Assembly (NCBI GenBank): GCA_034331105.1
Contig: JAXQGB010000011.1
Location: 62,001-126,000, forward strand
Direction: 5' to 3'
DNA from: Caenicola sp034331105
GTDB taxonomy: Bacteria; Synergistota; Synergistia; Synergistales; Synergistaceae
Length of the DNA: 64,000 bases
Part shown: positions 49,327 to 58,218 of the stretch, piece after piece
Layout: each line of letters begins with the position of its first letter
Position numbering within the stretch: the first letter of the stretch is position 1
The notes under the pieces: generated by a model
Told to the model about the DNA's origin: nothing
Databases searched by the model: none
Seen by the model: only the letters and a program-made list of their open reading frames with translations
Program-made: the position numbers and the translations under genes

Positions 49327-52090
49327 CTTTGCAGCGGCTGCAGAGGTCTTTTTCTGCAACTTCGGGCCTTCTCTTCCAGCAGCGCGGGCATTTTTCGTCT
49401 TTAGACTTGTCAACGCCTATCACGAGTCCTGTCGTTTCGTCCTCATATACCACTTCCGAGCCCTTTACCTCATCCACGACTTCGCATGAGGAAACAATGA
49501 GCACCATCTCCCATGTATCGTCGCTGACCTTGCCCGCGAGGCCTTTGTAGTAGTCGCTGAGCTTTATCTGTACGTGGGCGTCGAGCGAGTGACCGATGAC
49601 TCCCTTGCTTCTTGCTGCTTCGAGTCCGCGGAGGACTCCCTGTCTGGCATTCATGATGCTGTCCCAGAGAGCCTCAACAGAGGTATCCAGGCCTTCGCCA
49701 AGCGGTTCCGGCCAGTCTGTTAGGAATACGCTCTTAGGCAGGGACGGATCCATCTCGCGCATTTTCTGCCATATCTCTTCCGCTGTGTAGGAAAGGACCG
49801 GGGACATCATCTGCGTGATGGTCCTTAGCACCTTCCACATTACGGTGCGGATAGAACGGCGGCTGTCGGCATGTTCGCCGTCAGCGTAGAGCTTGTCCTT
49901 GCTCACGTCGATGTAGAATGAACTGAGCTCGTTGTCGCAGAACTGGTGGATTAGCGTCATGGGCTGATGGAACTCATACTCGTCAAACCCGTTCGTGCAT
50001 CTTGAACGAAGCTTTTCGAGCTTGATCAGTATGTACTGGTCTATCTGCGAAAGCTTGTCATTGGGCATGCTGTCCTTTTCGGGATCGAAGCCCTTGAGGT
50101 TGGCCAGCAGGAAGCGTGCAGTGTTCCTGATGCGGCGGTATGACTCTATAAGGTTCTCGAATATCTCCTGTGAAATGCGGACGTCGCCGCGGTAATCTGA
50201 GGATGCTACCCAGATGCGGAGGATGTCTGCACCGTTTTTATCTATTATGTTTTCCGGAGTCATCGCGTTTCCAAGGGACTTGGACATCTTGCGTCCGTCC
50301 CCAGCCATGATGAATCCGTGGGTCAGCACTATCTTGTATGGAGCAGTCCCGCGGGTCGCAACGCTGTTCAGCAGCGAGGTCTGGAACCATCCGCGATGCT
50401 GGTCGCTTCCCTCAAGGTATAAGTCTGCCGGCCAGCGGAGGTCTTCCCAGTTGTCAAGAACTGCCGAATGGCTGGAGCCTGAATCGAACCATACGTCCAT
50501 GATGTCTTCGTCCTTGCGGAGGTGTTTGCTGCCGCATTTCGGGCATACAGCCAGATCGCCGATAAGATCTTCGGGGCTGAGGCTCCACCAGCAGTTGCTG
50601 CCGAGCTCCCTGACCTTGTCGGCTACCCTGAGCACCCTGTCTCCTGTAAGGATGACTTCTCCACAGTCTTCGCAGTAGAAGGCCGGAATAGGAACTCCCC
50701 ATATCCTCTGTCTGCTTATGCACCAGTCTGAACGGTCCCTGACCATGTTGGTGATGCGTTCCTTGCCCCAGTCGGGTATCCATCTGACTTCGTCTATTGA
50801 TTTGAGCGCCTCGTCCCTGAAGTCCGCAACTGAGACGAACCACTGCTCGGTCGCCCGGAATATTACAGGCTTCTTGCAGCGCCAGCAGTGCGGATAGGAG
50901 TGGGACAGCTTTTCACGTCCGAGGAGTTTTTGGGATGCAGTCAGTATTTCGAATATTTTCTTCTCTGCGTCTGAGAGCGACATTCCTGCGAATAGTGGCG
51001 TATCGGAGTAGTAGTGTCCTGTCTCATCAACGGGATTGTATATTTCAAGGCCATAGCGCACGCCGGTCTCGTAGTCGTCGTTGCCATGTCCGGGCGCTGT
51101 GTGGACGCAGCCTGTTCCTGTCTCAAGATCTACATATTCAGCAAGTACCAAGAGGACTTCCTTATCATAGAATGGGTGCAGCGCCTTTGAATTTTCAAGT
51201 TCAGCACCCTTGCATGAGATGATCGGCTCTCCCAGGTCAAGACCTGTGGCCTTTATTACTTTGTCCTTCAGTCCCTGTGCTATAAGGTATACCTTGTCCC
51301 CTACTTCGTAGAAGCCGTAGTCAAACCTTGGGTGTACAGCGACGGCCATTGAAGCCGGAAGGGTCCACGGAGTGGTCGTCCAGATGATTATGTCAACGTC
51401 TTTTCCTTCAAGCTGCGGGAAAACTTTTGCAGCGTCTTTGTAAGTGTAGGCTACGAATATCGAGGGCGATACTTCGTCTGAGTATTCTATTTCCGCTGCC
51501 GCAAGGGCAGTTTCGCAGTCGATACACCAATGGATCGCCTTGCGTCCCTTATATACAAGGTTTTTGTCGACCATCTTGGCAAATCCTTCAAGCTGTGTGG
51601 CCTCGTACGCTGGAACAAGAGTCATGTAAGGGTGCTCCCAGTCGCCTATGACGCCAAGTCGCTTGAACTGTTCCGTCTGGACTCCGGCATACTTTCTTGC
51701 GTATTCAGCACATCTTTCGCGAAGTTCTACAGGGCTGATGTTATCGCGGTCGATCCCCATTTCCTTGAGGACCTTAAGCTCTATAGGAAGGCCGTGTGTG
51801 TCGTATCCCGGCACATATGGCGCAAAATAGCCGCGCAGCCATTTGTACTTGACTATGAAGTCCTTGAGGATCTTGTTGGTCGCTGTGCCGATGTGTATGC
51901 TTGCATTTGCATATGGAGGCCCATCATGCAGAATGAATGAGGGTTTGTCCTTGTTCTTTTTCTTCAGTTCCTCGTAGAGGTCGATGTCGTACCAGAATTT
52001 GAGATACTCCGGCTCCCTCTGTGAAAGGTTAGCCCGCATCGGAAAATCCGTCTGCGGGAGAAACAGTGTATCTTTGTAGTCATTTGCCAT
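49310..52090 (-). CDS. ileS: Isoleucyl-tRNA synthetase
   Basis: 926 residues, full length. The class I signature is PPYANASIHIGTATNK (HIGT form of HIGH, residues 66-69), the CP1 editing domain has TTPWTLPASMAVAVHP, and KMSKS is in GDGRKMSKSLGN. The C-terminal zinc site is CPRCWKR...CSRCKD. It charges tRNA-Ile. GGAGGT precedes the ATG. A T-box leader was looked for in 52091-52330 but not recognised; that stretch holds repeat arrays instead. Confidence 0.95.
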   Translation of the reverse strand: MANDYKDTLFLPQTDFPMRANLSQREPEYLKFWYDIDLYEELKKKNKDKPSFILHDGPPYANASIHIGTATNKILKDFIVKYKWLRGYFAPYVPGYDTHGLPIELKVLKEMGIDRDNISPVELRERCAEYARKYAGVQTEQFKRLGVIGDWEHPYMTLVPAYEATQLEGFAKMVDKNLVYKGRKAIHWCIDCETALAAAEIEYSDEVSPSIFVAYTYKDAAKVFPQLEGKDVDIIIWTTTPWTLPASMAVAVHPRFDYGFYEVGDKVYLIAQGLKDKVIKATGLDLGEPIISCKGAELENSKALHPFYDKEVLLVLAEYVDLETGTGCVHTAPGHGNDDYETGVRYGLEIYNPVDETGHYYSDTPLFAGMSLSDAEKKIFEILTASQKLLGREKLSHSYPHCWRCKKPVIFRATEQWFVSVADFRDEALKSIDEVRWIPDWGKERITNMVRDRSDWCISRQRIWGVPIPAFYCEDCGEVILTGDRVLRVADKVRELGSNCWWSLSPEDLIGDLAVCPKCGSKHLRKDEDIMDVWFDSGSSHSAVLDNWEDLRWPADLYLEGSDQHRGWFQTSLLNSVATRGTAPYKIVLTHGFIMAGDGRKMSKSLGNAMTPENIIDKNGADILRIWVASSDYRGDVRISQEIFENLIESYRRIRNTARFLLANLKGFDPEKDSMPNDKLSQIDQYILIKLEKLRSRCTNGFDEYEFHQPMTLIHQFCDNELSSFYIDVSKDKLYADGEHADSRRSIRTVMWKVLRTITQMMSPVLSYTAEEIWQKMREMDPSLPKSVFLTDWPEPLGEGLDTSVEALWDSIMNARQGVLRGLEAARSKGVIGHSLDAHVQIKLSDYYKGLAGKVSDDTWEMVLIVSSCEVVDEVKGSEVVYEDETTGLVIGVDKSKDEKCPRCWKRRPEVAEKDLCSRCKDVIGD

Positions 52091-52199
52091 TAATGTTACC
52101 TCCTATAAGCTCGGTCCGCCATGTCGTCCGGCATAGGCAGAATATATCACCGTATTGTACAACCTGTACATTATAAATGTGATGGGGGTATGATACAAG

Positions 52200-52665
52200 A
52201 GGACTTTACAATTGTGAAGCTGCCGGGAAACCACCGGCGTGAAGCTGCGACAAGTGCGGTCGCGTGAAGCCGTGGTGAAGCAATTGTAATAAATCTGGGC
52301 TAGCAATTGGCAAACGGTCGTAAGGTCTTGAGAATCTACCCTTCACCGTATTCCCGGCATTGGCCTTACTCTCCGTCGTTCCCGTATGCCTTCGAGTGGG
52401 AATCCAGCGGCTTTTGTTTAAGGTCTGATAAACACCGCAATAGTCTAAAACTAAAGCCACTGGTTCCCCGTTTAGGAGCGTCCGGGGACGACTGTGCTTT
52501 TGGTTCTCACGACTGCTCAGCAACCGCTCAGCCATGCTCAGCGATTGCTCAGCCGACCCTCATGGATGCGGAGCAAGCAGATTCACCGCAGCGGATCCTT
52601 GCTGCAAATTCTCCAGCGACGGATGTCGCGAATTCCCCGCGGCACGGTCCTCGCCGCCACCTTTC
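52200..52665. repeat. Repeat arrays upstream of ileS
   Basis: 52210-52310 holds GTGAAGCTGCCGGG..., the GCCGGGAAACCACCGGC hairpin, GCGACAAGTGCGGTCGC, GTGAAGCCGTG and GTGAAGCAATT. 52330-52490 holds a TGGGAATCCAGCGGCTTTTG dispersed repeat. 52503-52555 has reversed 11-mers of a GCTCAGC type (GCTCAGCAACC, GCTCAGCCAT, GCTCAGCGATT). 52575-52660 has hairpins with AATTC(A/T)CC spacers. No gene is seen in 52091-52820. Confidence 0.7.
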
Positions 52666-52671
52666 CGGGCA

Positions 52672-52716
52672 AAAAAGGACAGCGCTTCACTATGGATGCG
52701 ATGTCCTTTTATAAGA
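52672..52716. terminator. Hairpin with A/T flanks, terminator-like
   Basis: AAAAGGACA...GCGC and GCGA.TGTCCTTTT form a stem with A and T flanks, so it could terminate on either strand. Preceded by GCGGCACGGTCCTCGCCGC and TTTCCGG, it is homologous to the fhs terminator region at 55655-55725, so terminator and repeat appear to travel together. Confidence 0.55.
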
Positions 52717-52822
52717 TAAGCAGTTGGCCTGCCAGTTGAACTTGCCTGGTTGTATTCCACAGTTCCATCACTTGTCGTTCACCTCCCTGGGAAAAATGGA
52801 GTCGCACCCATGGCGGGCGCAC

Positions 52823-52914
52823 AAAAAAAGGCCCTGCCTCAAAGCGGCAGGGTCTGCAGGAGTGCGCCCATGCCGGGCGCACTGAAAAAAAGCCTTGCCT
52901 CAAAGCGGCAGGGC
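52823..52914 (-). terminator. Tandem terminators after the YadA-like gene
   Basis: Two hairpins with T tracts on the minus strand: GCCCTGCC/GGCAAGGC (52892-52914, one mismatch) and CCCTGCC/GGCAGGG (52832-52852). Between them is a perfect GTGCGCCC-ATGCC-GGGCGCAC hairpin (52862-52882), and a partner lies just beyond the second. The approximately 58-bp unit is a tandem duplication. Confidence 0.85.
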
Positions 52915-52933
52915 CTGAAAGTGTATTATTGTT

Positions 52934-54151
52934 TTATTTGGACACTCCGGCGGCCTTCTGTGCAGAGGCCAATTCAGCAACTTGCTCTCTCAACTGCTGA
53001 ACCTCGATTTGCTGCTGCTGCAACTGGTACTTCAGATTGTCCACCTCAGAGTTATACACATCGGGGTCCACTCTCGGCTTGGTTTTACCCATTCGCCATG
53101 TCAACCCTCCGCGAAACATATTCTCGCCGCCGCCAAAAGCTGCGCCGACATTGAAGAGGACCGACTCGTTGAAGTAGTGGTTGACGCCAACGGCCACGGC
53201 GGTTTCACCATGATAGTTGCCCACGCCGATACCGATCTGAGTCCGGGCGTCGCGGTCGTAGGCAAGGGGCATAATGCCCGTTAATGCTGCCGCCAAAGCG
53301 CCGGTACGATCGATCATGACTTCGTTGTTGGCGTTGGCCGCATCAAGCTGCCGCATGTTGACGCCATCTGTGGGGTCTATGCCATCAGCCACGTTGGTGA
53401 TCCGACGCGGATTTTCCGGAGTGCCTATTGATACGGTGTTGGGCTGGTCAGCGATAGATCCTGTGCCCAATGCCATGCTGTTCTCGGCAGTTACCACGGT
53501 GTTGTCCCCCACAGCTGTGGCATTATCCGCGGTTATTACGACTTCGTCACCTATTGCAGTAACATTTTCACGCTCGCCCATGATAATATTGCTGCCAACG
53601 ATGGTACTGGAAATGACGTCGGTCAATTGGTTTGAATTGCCGGTGACGGTGTTGGAGTAGCTTCTCATCAGATCGTTCAGATTGCCGGTGATGGTGTTGG
53701 AGTAGCTACTGTCCTCAAGTTTGTTTTTATCGCCGGTGATGGTATTGGAGTAGCTATTGTTGCTTAGTATGTTTTCATCGCCGGTGATGGTATTGTCATG
53801 GACTTTGAGGAGGGCGTCGCCGGTCAGAATGTTACCGGTTCCCCTTATGACGTTGGAGTCGCTGTAGGTCAGTACATTGTAACTGCCATTAATGCTGTTG
53901 ATATTGCTATTGGTCAACTCGTTATAATCGCTCGTTATAGTTGCTGCACCGAATGTGTTGGATGAGCTGTTAACGAGAACGTTATAATCAGCAAAACCAG
54001 CGGTGAATATGTTACCGTCGGTGCCAGAGGGTGCTATAACTCCGTCGACCGTGTTAGTGTCTGCCGCAAATGCCGGCGAGAATGACGCTACAGTCAGAAG
54101 AATAATGCCCAGGATCGCCCATGTTTTGGATCTGTGTATAAATTTTCTCAT
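52934..54151 (-). CDS. YadA-like trimeric autotransporter adhesin with post-barrel coiled coil
   Basis: 405 residues from ATG 54151 (AAAGGAGG upstream). A signal peptide ends SFSPAFA, about residue 29. The head is built of imperfect repeats with YSNTITGD/NLN patterns and a LALGTGS-like segment. The neck is NPRRITNVADGIDPTDGVNMRQL, followed by the YadA anchor AALTGIMPLAYD...TQIGIGVGNYHGETAVAVGVNHY to FRGGLTWRMG. Unlike classical trimeric autotransporters, which end at the last strand, about 50 residues follow, ending in a heptad-rich coiled coil (YQLQQQQIEVQQLREQVAEL). It follows a secreted-protein gene, with tandem terminators after it. Confidence 0.85.
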   Translation of the reverse strand: MRKFIHRSKTWAILGIILLTVASFSPAFAADTNTVDGVIAPSGTDGNIFTAGFADYNVLVNSSSNTFGAATITSDYNELTNSNINSINGSYNVLTYSDSNVIRGTGNILTGDALLKVHDNTITGDENILSNNSYSNTITGDKNKLEDSSYSNTITGNLNDLMRSYSNTVTGNSNQLTDVISSTIVGSNIIMGERENVTAIGDEVVITADNATAVGDNTVVTAENSMALGTGSIADQPNTVSIGTPENPRRITNVADGIDPTDGVNMRQLDAANANNEVMIDRTGALAAALTGIMPLAYDRDARTQIGIGVGNYHGETAVAVGVNHYFNESVLFNVGAAFGGGENMFRGGLTWRMGKTKPRVDPDVYNSEVDNLKYQLQQQQIEVQQLREQVAELASAQKAAGVSK

Positions 54152-54266
54152 TTTACTTTCCTCCTTTAATTCTTCTGTATGTCTGTATGTCTCTAACCCG
54201 AAACTATCCATACTACTATCCATAGTCTGCTATCACGCTCCTTTCGTCTCGCACAACCGCTGCAGG

Positions 54267-54713
54267 TTACTTGCCTGCCAGGATGCTGATCTTGAATGCG
54301 CCTATCAATTGGTCGTCCACAAAGACCTGATAGGTGTACATACCCGCCCTGGCGGCGAAGTCCCAGGCGATGTTGAAGTGCCGGATTTCCTGATTGTTTT
54401 TCACCTGGATGCTGTTGGGTTTAAATGCAGCGACAATCTGCCCCGTTGCGTCTTCCACAATTCTCTGCTCGACCTTGAAGTTGCCGGCCTGAAACAGCAA
54501 TTGGTCGAGGGTGGAGAATTGATGCCTGCCAACGGGGTGCCCTGCCGGTATCTCAAACTGAACGCTGGTTAACCCCGTTACTAAGCAACCAACCCCCGGC
54601 GTGCTTTCGATCTTGTCCGCCATCACGTGGTTGACTACCCAGGCATCGGCCGCCAGACAAACCGTTGGTACGAGGAGGATCAGCATAAACATTATCGCAA
54701 TTATTCTTTTCAT
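54267..54713 (-). CDS. Secreted protein of unknown function
   Basis: 148 residues. A signal peptide (MKRIIAIMFMLILLVPTVCLA) is cleaved after about residue 21. The mature part looks like an all-beta, Ig-like domain (FEIPAGHPVG.HQFSTLDQLLF... IAWDFAARAGMYTYQVFVDDQLIGAFKISI). I do not recognise the family. It lies 115 bp upstream of the adhesin gene on the same strand and may be co-transcribed. Confidence 0.75.
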   Translation of the reverse strand: MKRIIAIMFMLILLVPTVCLAADAWVVNHVMADKIESTPGVGCLVTGLTSVQFEIPAGHPVGRHQFSTLDQLLFQAGNFKVEQRIVEDATGQIVAAFKPNSIQVKNNQEIRHFNIAWDFAARAGMYTYQVFVDDQLIGAFKISILAGK

Positions 54714-54876
54714 GCTCCATCCCCTTTCATTTGAAGTTTCGCACCCCTCTAAATCACTGTTTCTGTAATTTCCAGGCAGCTTAGTGTGTGATTTTATCTT
54801 TTGATTATCAATGATTAAGCAGTTTTTTCTAGGGATTTTTACTGAATATTAAGAAATTTCAGAATAATTCTTTCAG

Positions 54877-55011
54877 TTACTCATATTCATGGGAATTCCT
54901 AAATTTCAAAAGTTCCACTAAACCGGACCCGGCGATGCTTGTGATCACCACTTGCAGTAAATCATTAAATAATTCCCATAGTCGTTCCGCTACATTCTTC
55001 TCAATGATCAA
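54877..55011 (-). CDS. Possible small hydrophobic protein (44 residues)
   Basis: A TTG at 55011 preceded by GGAGGAGA opens a 44-codon frame, MIIEKNVAERLWELFNDLL then VVITSIAGSGLVELLKFRN, ending at TAA 54877. It is amphipathic with a central hydrophobic stretch. The spacing to the ribosome site is short. It lies alone upstream of the secreted-protein gene in otherwise non-coding sequence. It may be a real small protein or a remnant. Confidence 0.3.
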   Translation of the reverse strand: MIIEKNVAERLWELFNDLLQVVITSIAGSGLVELLKFRNSHEYE

Positions 55012-55094
55012 AGTCTCCTCCAGCCACTTACAAGCAGGGGGAGTTTATTATGTTTGAACACAGAGGCAAAGAGATTTACCTGGTATGCAGTTTT

Positions 55095-55700
55095 ACAAAT
55101 ATGCGCAAGGGGCAGGTTCGGGGAATTTGCAGTCTCAGGACTGCGGTGAATTTGCGACATATGTCGCTGGTGAATTTGCCTGATTTAATCAGGCGGAAAA
55201 TTTGCGACAAAACCGGTCGAGGCGAATTGGGTCACTACATAGCTTAGCAATTGCTAAGCATAGCTAAGCGGTTGCTAAGCAGTCGAAGAACCTTAGACCG
55301 CAACTCCTCACCGTCATCCCGACATGCCTCTCTCTTCGTCTGCCCGCTGTGGTGTTGATTAGAAGGACACTGTTTCTCGTCAGAGAAACTCATAGATAAA
55401 CCATAGTGCCCGAACTATTTCGAATGCGTTCTGAGATCCGGGATCCACAGGTTTTGATTTTGGCTTATCTGAAGAACAAACCTCGAACAAAGACCTCTGG
55501 ATCCCGGCTCAGGGGCATACCGGGATGACGAATAAGGAACAGGTTCACGGTTCTTAACAACAGATTTGCAATAGATTCCCAACTGATCAGCAACCGATTA
55601 TCGTGGCGCAATTCTCGCCACAGTCCCTGCCAATTGATTACCAACATATTCCCGCGGCATGGTCCTCGCCGCTCCCTTTCCGGATAAAAAAAGAGAGCGC
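55095..55700. repeat. Repeat tract upstream of fhs
   Basis: 55110-55225: GGGAATTTGC/GGTGAATTTGC hairpins. 55240-55292: 11-bp GCTAAGC units (GCTAAGCATA, GCTAAGCGGTT, GCTAAGCAGTC). 55300-55540: TCATCCCG.CATGC and GATCCCGG dispersed repeats. 55504-55591: copy 2 of the dispersed repeat found at 44486. 55600-55675: GGCGCAATTCTCGCC-type hairpins and GCGGCATGGTCCTCGCCGC. Apart from a short frame at 55050 rejected as a gene, no coding sequence is seen. Confidence 0.75.
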
Positions 55701-55725
55701 ATCACATTGACGCGCTCTCTTTTTT
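55686..55725 (-). terminator. Rho-independent terminator of fhs
   Basis: Stem AGAGAGCGC/GCGCTCTCT with an 11-nt loop, flanked by A and T runs, about 30 bp after the fhs stop. On the minus strand GCGCTCTCT is followed by TTTTTTT. It could act in both directions. Confidence 0.85.
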
Positions 55726-55755
55726 CTTTAAAACCGGCGGCAAGGAATGCCGGGT

Positions 55756-57426
55756 TTAGAAGAGGCCTACTATGCGGCCTTGACTGTCTACGTCGATCTT
55801 TTCTGCAGCGGGGACCTTCGGAAGTCCCGGCATTGTCATCATTGCGCCGCATATTACGACGATGAATCCTGCTCCTGCAGAAAGGCGGACTTCACGCACT
55901 GTTACTTTGAAGTCTTTTGGCCTGCCTTTGACAGACGCATCATCGGAGAGGGACATCTGGGTCTTTGCCATGCAGACGGGAAGTTCTCCGTATCCCATCT
56001 CCTCAAGCTCTTTAAGGGTCTTGGCTGCCTTGTCCTCGTAGACAACGTCGTCGGCGCCGTATACTTTTGTGGCTACCATGCGGATCTTCTCTCTGAGCGG
56101 CGTCTTGAGATCATAGATCGGGTGATAATTGTTTTTCTCGTTCTCGATCATATCCAGTACCTGGTCGGCAAGATCAAGAGCTCCATCTCCGCCCTTCGCC
56201 CACACTTCGGCAAGGGATATCCTTGCTCCCAGGTTGTGAGCTGCATCCTTCACAAGCTTGAGTTCAGCATCTGTGTCGTCAACGAAACGGTTGAGGGCTA
56301 CGACCACAGGAACGCCAAACTGCTTCATATTCTGGATGTGGGCTTCGAGGTTAGGGATGCCCTTTTTAAGGGCCTCGATGTTCTCAGACTTAAGCTGATC
56401 CTTCGCGGCTCCGCCATGAAGCTTTAGGGCGCGGACGGTCGTAACTATGACGACCGCGTGCGGGTTGAAGCCGGCGTAGCGGGAAACAATGTCCATAAAC
56501 TTCTCGGCGCCGAGGTCTGAGGCGAATCCGGCTTCAGTTACGACGTAATCTGAAAGCTTGAGTGCCATCCTTGTCGCCGTTACAGTATTTGTTCCATGTG
56601 CTATGTTCGCGAAGGGTCCGCCGTGTACAAATGCAGGTACTCCTTCTATCGTCTGTACAAGGTTGGGGTTGATGGCATCACGAAGCAGAGCGGTCATTGC
56701 ACCTTCAGCCTTGATGTCATGAGCGGTTATCGGTTTGCCGTCGTAGGTATAAGCTACAACGATACTGCCGAGGCGTGACTTGAGGTTTTCAAGGCTGTCC
56801 GCAAGACAGAAGATAGCCATTACCTCTGATGCTACGGTGATGTCAAAACCTGTTTCACGGGGAACACCATGCGCTGTTCCGCCAAGTCCGATCACGATGT
56901 CGCGAAGGGCACGGTCGTTCATGTCCATTACCCTGCGCCATACTATCCTGCGCGGGTCGATGTTGAGTGTGTTGCCCTGCTGGATGTGATTGTCTATCAT
57001 TGCAGAGAGGAGGTTATGCGCCGTTCCTATTGCGTGAATGTCGCCGGTAAAGTGCAGGTTGATGGATTCCATCGGAAGGACCTGAGAATAACCGCCGCCT
57101 GCAGCTCCGCCCTTGACTCCAAAACAGGGGCCAAGAGAAGGTTCCCTGAGGCAGGTCATGGTCTTTTTGCCGCGTTTGACCAGCCCCTGAGTGAGGCCTA
57201 TCGTGACCGTGGTCTTTCCCTCTCCGGCTGCGGTCGGTGTTGTGGCTGTCACAAGGATCAGTTTGCCGTTGGGTTTTCCTTCAAGTGTTTTTACGAAATC
57301 AAGGGAGATCTTCGCCTTGTCTCTTCCGTATGGGATAACATATTCCTCCGGGATTCCCGCTTTGTCCGCGATCTCCTGGATCGGCCTGAGTTTTGCCTGC
57401 TGTGCTATTTCAATATCTGAGAACAT
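55756..57426 (-). CDS. fhs: Formate-tetrahydrofolate ligase
   Basis: 556 residues, full length. The P-loop TPTAAGEGKTTVTIGLTQ is present, along with CLREPSLGPCFGVKGGAAGGGY and FTGDIHAIGTAHNLL, then PFANIAHGTNTVTATR. It makes 10-formyl-THF from formate, ATP and THF, feeding purine synthesis or, in amino-acid-fermenting and acetogenic anaerobes, one-carbon flow. ATG follows AGGAGGAGG. It is a single-gene unit divergent from dgkA. Confidence 0.95.
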   Translation of the reverse strand: MFSDIEIAQQAKLRPIQEIADKAGIPEEYVIPYGRDKAKISLDFVKTLEGKPNGKLILVTATTPTAAGEGKTTVTIGLTQGLVKRGKKTMTCLREPSLGPCFGVKGGAAGGGYSQVLPMESINLHFTGDIHAIGTAHNLLSAMIDNHIQQGNTLNIDPRRIVWRRVMDMNDRALRDIVIGLGGTAHGVPRETGFDITVASEVMAIFCLADSLENLKSRLGSIVVAYTYDGKPITAHDIKAEGAMTALLRDAINPNLVQTIEGVPAFVHGGPFANIAHGTNTVTATRMALKLSDYVVTEAGFASDLGAEKFMDIVSRYAGFNPHAVVIVTTVRALKLHGGAAKDQLKSENIEALKKGIPNLEAHIQNMKQFGVPVVVALNRFVDDTDAELKLVKDAAHNLGARISLAEVWAKGGDGALDLADQVLDMIENEKNNYHPIYDLKTPLREKIRMVATKVYGADDVVYEDKAAKTLKELEEMGYGELPVCMAKTQMSLSDDASVKGRPKDFKVTVREVRLSAGAGFIVVICGAMMTMPGLPKVPAAEKIDVDSQGRIVGLF

Positions 57427-57546
57427 AATATCCTCCTCCTGATATATAATTACTACTGGGGTCGAAGGTTATATATATACCACAACTTACCCTAATTGTT
57501 AATGTTTTGAGCTGATTTTTATTTTATAGTTGAATGGTGATAAATT

Positions 57547-57906
57547 ATGAAGCAATGGAAGAGCGGCAACCTGATCAGCAAGACTATGTTTTCCCTTAAT
57601 GGTATTTACTCTGCTTTTGTATCCGAAAACGCAGTAAGACGCGAATTCGGTGCACTCGCCTTTCTTTTGGTCCTGGCGATATGGATGGGCAAGGACACCA
57701 AAACTGTATTAGGTGTCTTCCTGGCGGGACTCTTTCCGATAGTTATCGAACTTATCAACACCGCTTTCGAAACGGTCATCGACCTGCTGCTTGGCTCTAT
57801 CTACAGGGAAGATGTCAAGCGTGCCAAGGATATGCTGTCGGCTGCGGTTATGATTAGCCTGTTGCTCGGCTACGGAGCCGCTTTATTGATAATATTTGGC
57901 AATTAG
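57547..57906 (+). CDS. dgkA: Diacylglycerol / undecaprenol kinase
   Basis: 119 residues, three TM segments. It has ENAVRREFGALAF at the cytoplasmic face of helix 1, ELINTAFETVIDLLLG (catalytic ExxNTAxE) and REDVKRAKDMLSAAV. Small prokaryotic DgkA proteins phosphorylate diacylglycerol or undecaprenol in the inner membrane. The final LIIFGN and stop TAG are embedded in the GGCAATTAGGGCATC start of the repeat element at 57898. Confidence 0.9.
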   Translation: MKQWKSGNLISKTMFSLNGIYSAFVSENAVRREFGALAFLLVLAIWMGKDTKTVLGVFLAGLFPIVIELINTAFETVIDLLLGSIYREDVKRAKDMLSAAVMISLLLGYGAALLIIFGN

Positions 57907-58165
57907 GGCATCTCGGAGTGCTAACTTAGCAAGGCTCAAGGTCCTTCGCTTCGACGTATGCCGACACAATGGCAAAGTGCGGCAAGAAGCTGCCGCGCGA
58001 AGCTGCGACAAAATCTGTCGCGTGAAGCTATAGTGAAGCAGTTGTAAGATCAGGCAAAAACTGCATCCTCCTGAGAATTTGCTACTTGGATCGTGCTACG
58101 GAGAAATTGCCTGATTTCATCAGTCAAATTCACCGGCGAAGTTGATTTTTTCGTGTCCCTACAAC
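57898..58165. repeat. Palindrome-ended element (partial) and hairpin array after dgkA
   Basis: 57898-57979 (GGCAATTAGGGCATC ... GCTAACTTAGCAAGG ... GACGTATGCC ... GGCAAAGTG) is the inverse of 45889-45971. It is followed by GCGGCAAGAAGCTGCCGC, AAGCT, GCGACAAAATCTGTCGC, GTGAAGCTATA and GTGAAGCAGTT. From 58070 reverse-oriented units lead to the end of the S55 gene. Confidence 0.8.
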
Positions 58166-58169
58166 CGTT

Positions 58170-58218
58170 TCACCATTGCTTAACTATTGCTTCACGGCGA
58201 TTAAATCGCCGCTTCACG
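58170..58218 (-). repeat. Hairpin repeat encoding the C-terminus of the S55 protein
   Basis: The hairpin GGCGATTAAATCGCC (58196-58210) with GTGAAGC spacers on both sides, then 11-mers GTGAAGCAATA, GTTAAGCAATG and GTGAAACGGTT (minus orientation). The TGA stop is formed at the junction of two 11-mers. The same hairpin type follows selD at 61886-61900, there outside the gene. Confidence 0.85.

Noticed and set aside
52091..52330. T-box riboswitch upstream of ileS
   Set aside because: I looked for the T-box consensus and specifier loop but found only modular repeats and no matching sequence.
55050..55247. Short ORF with a good ribosome site (GGGGGAG) before ATG 55050
   Set aside because: Only about 22 codons are unique; the rest reads through hairpin repeat units that give no consistent protein elsewhere. 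It may be a truncated remnant, but I cannot support a gene.
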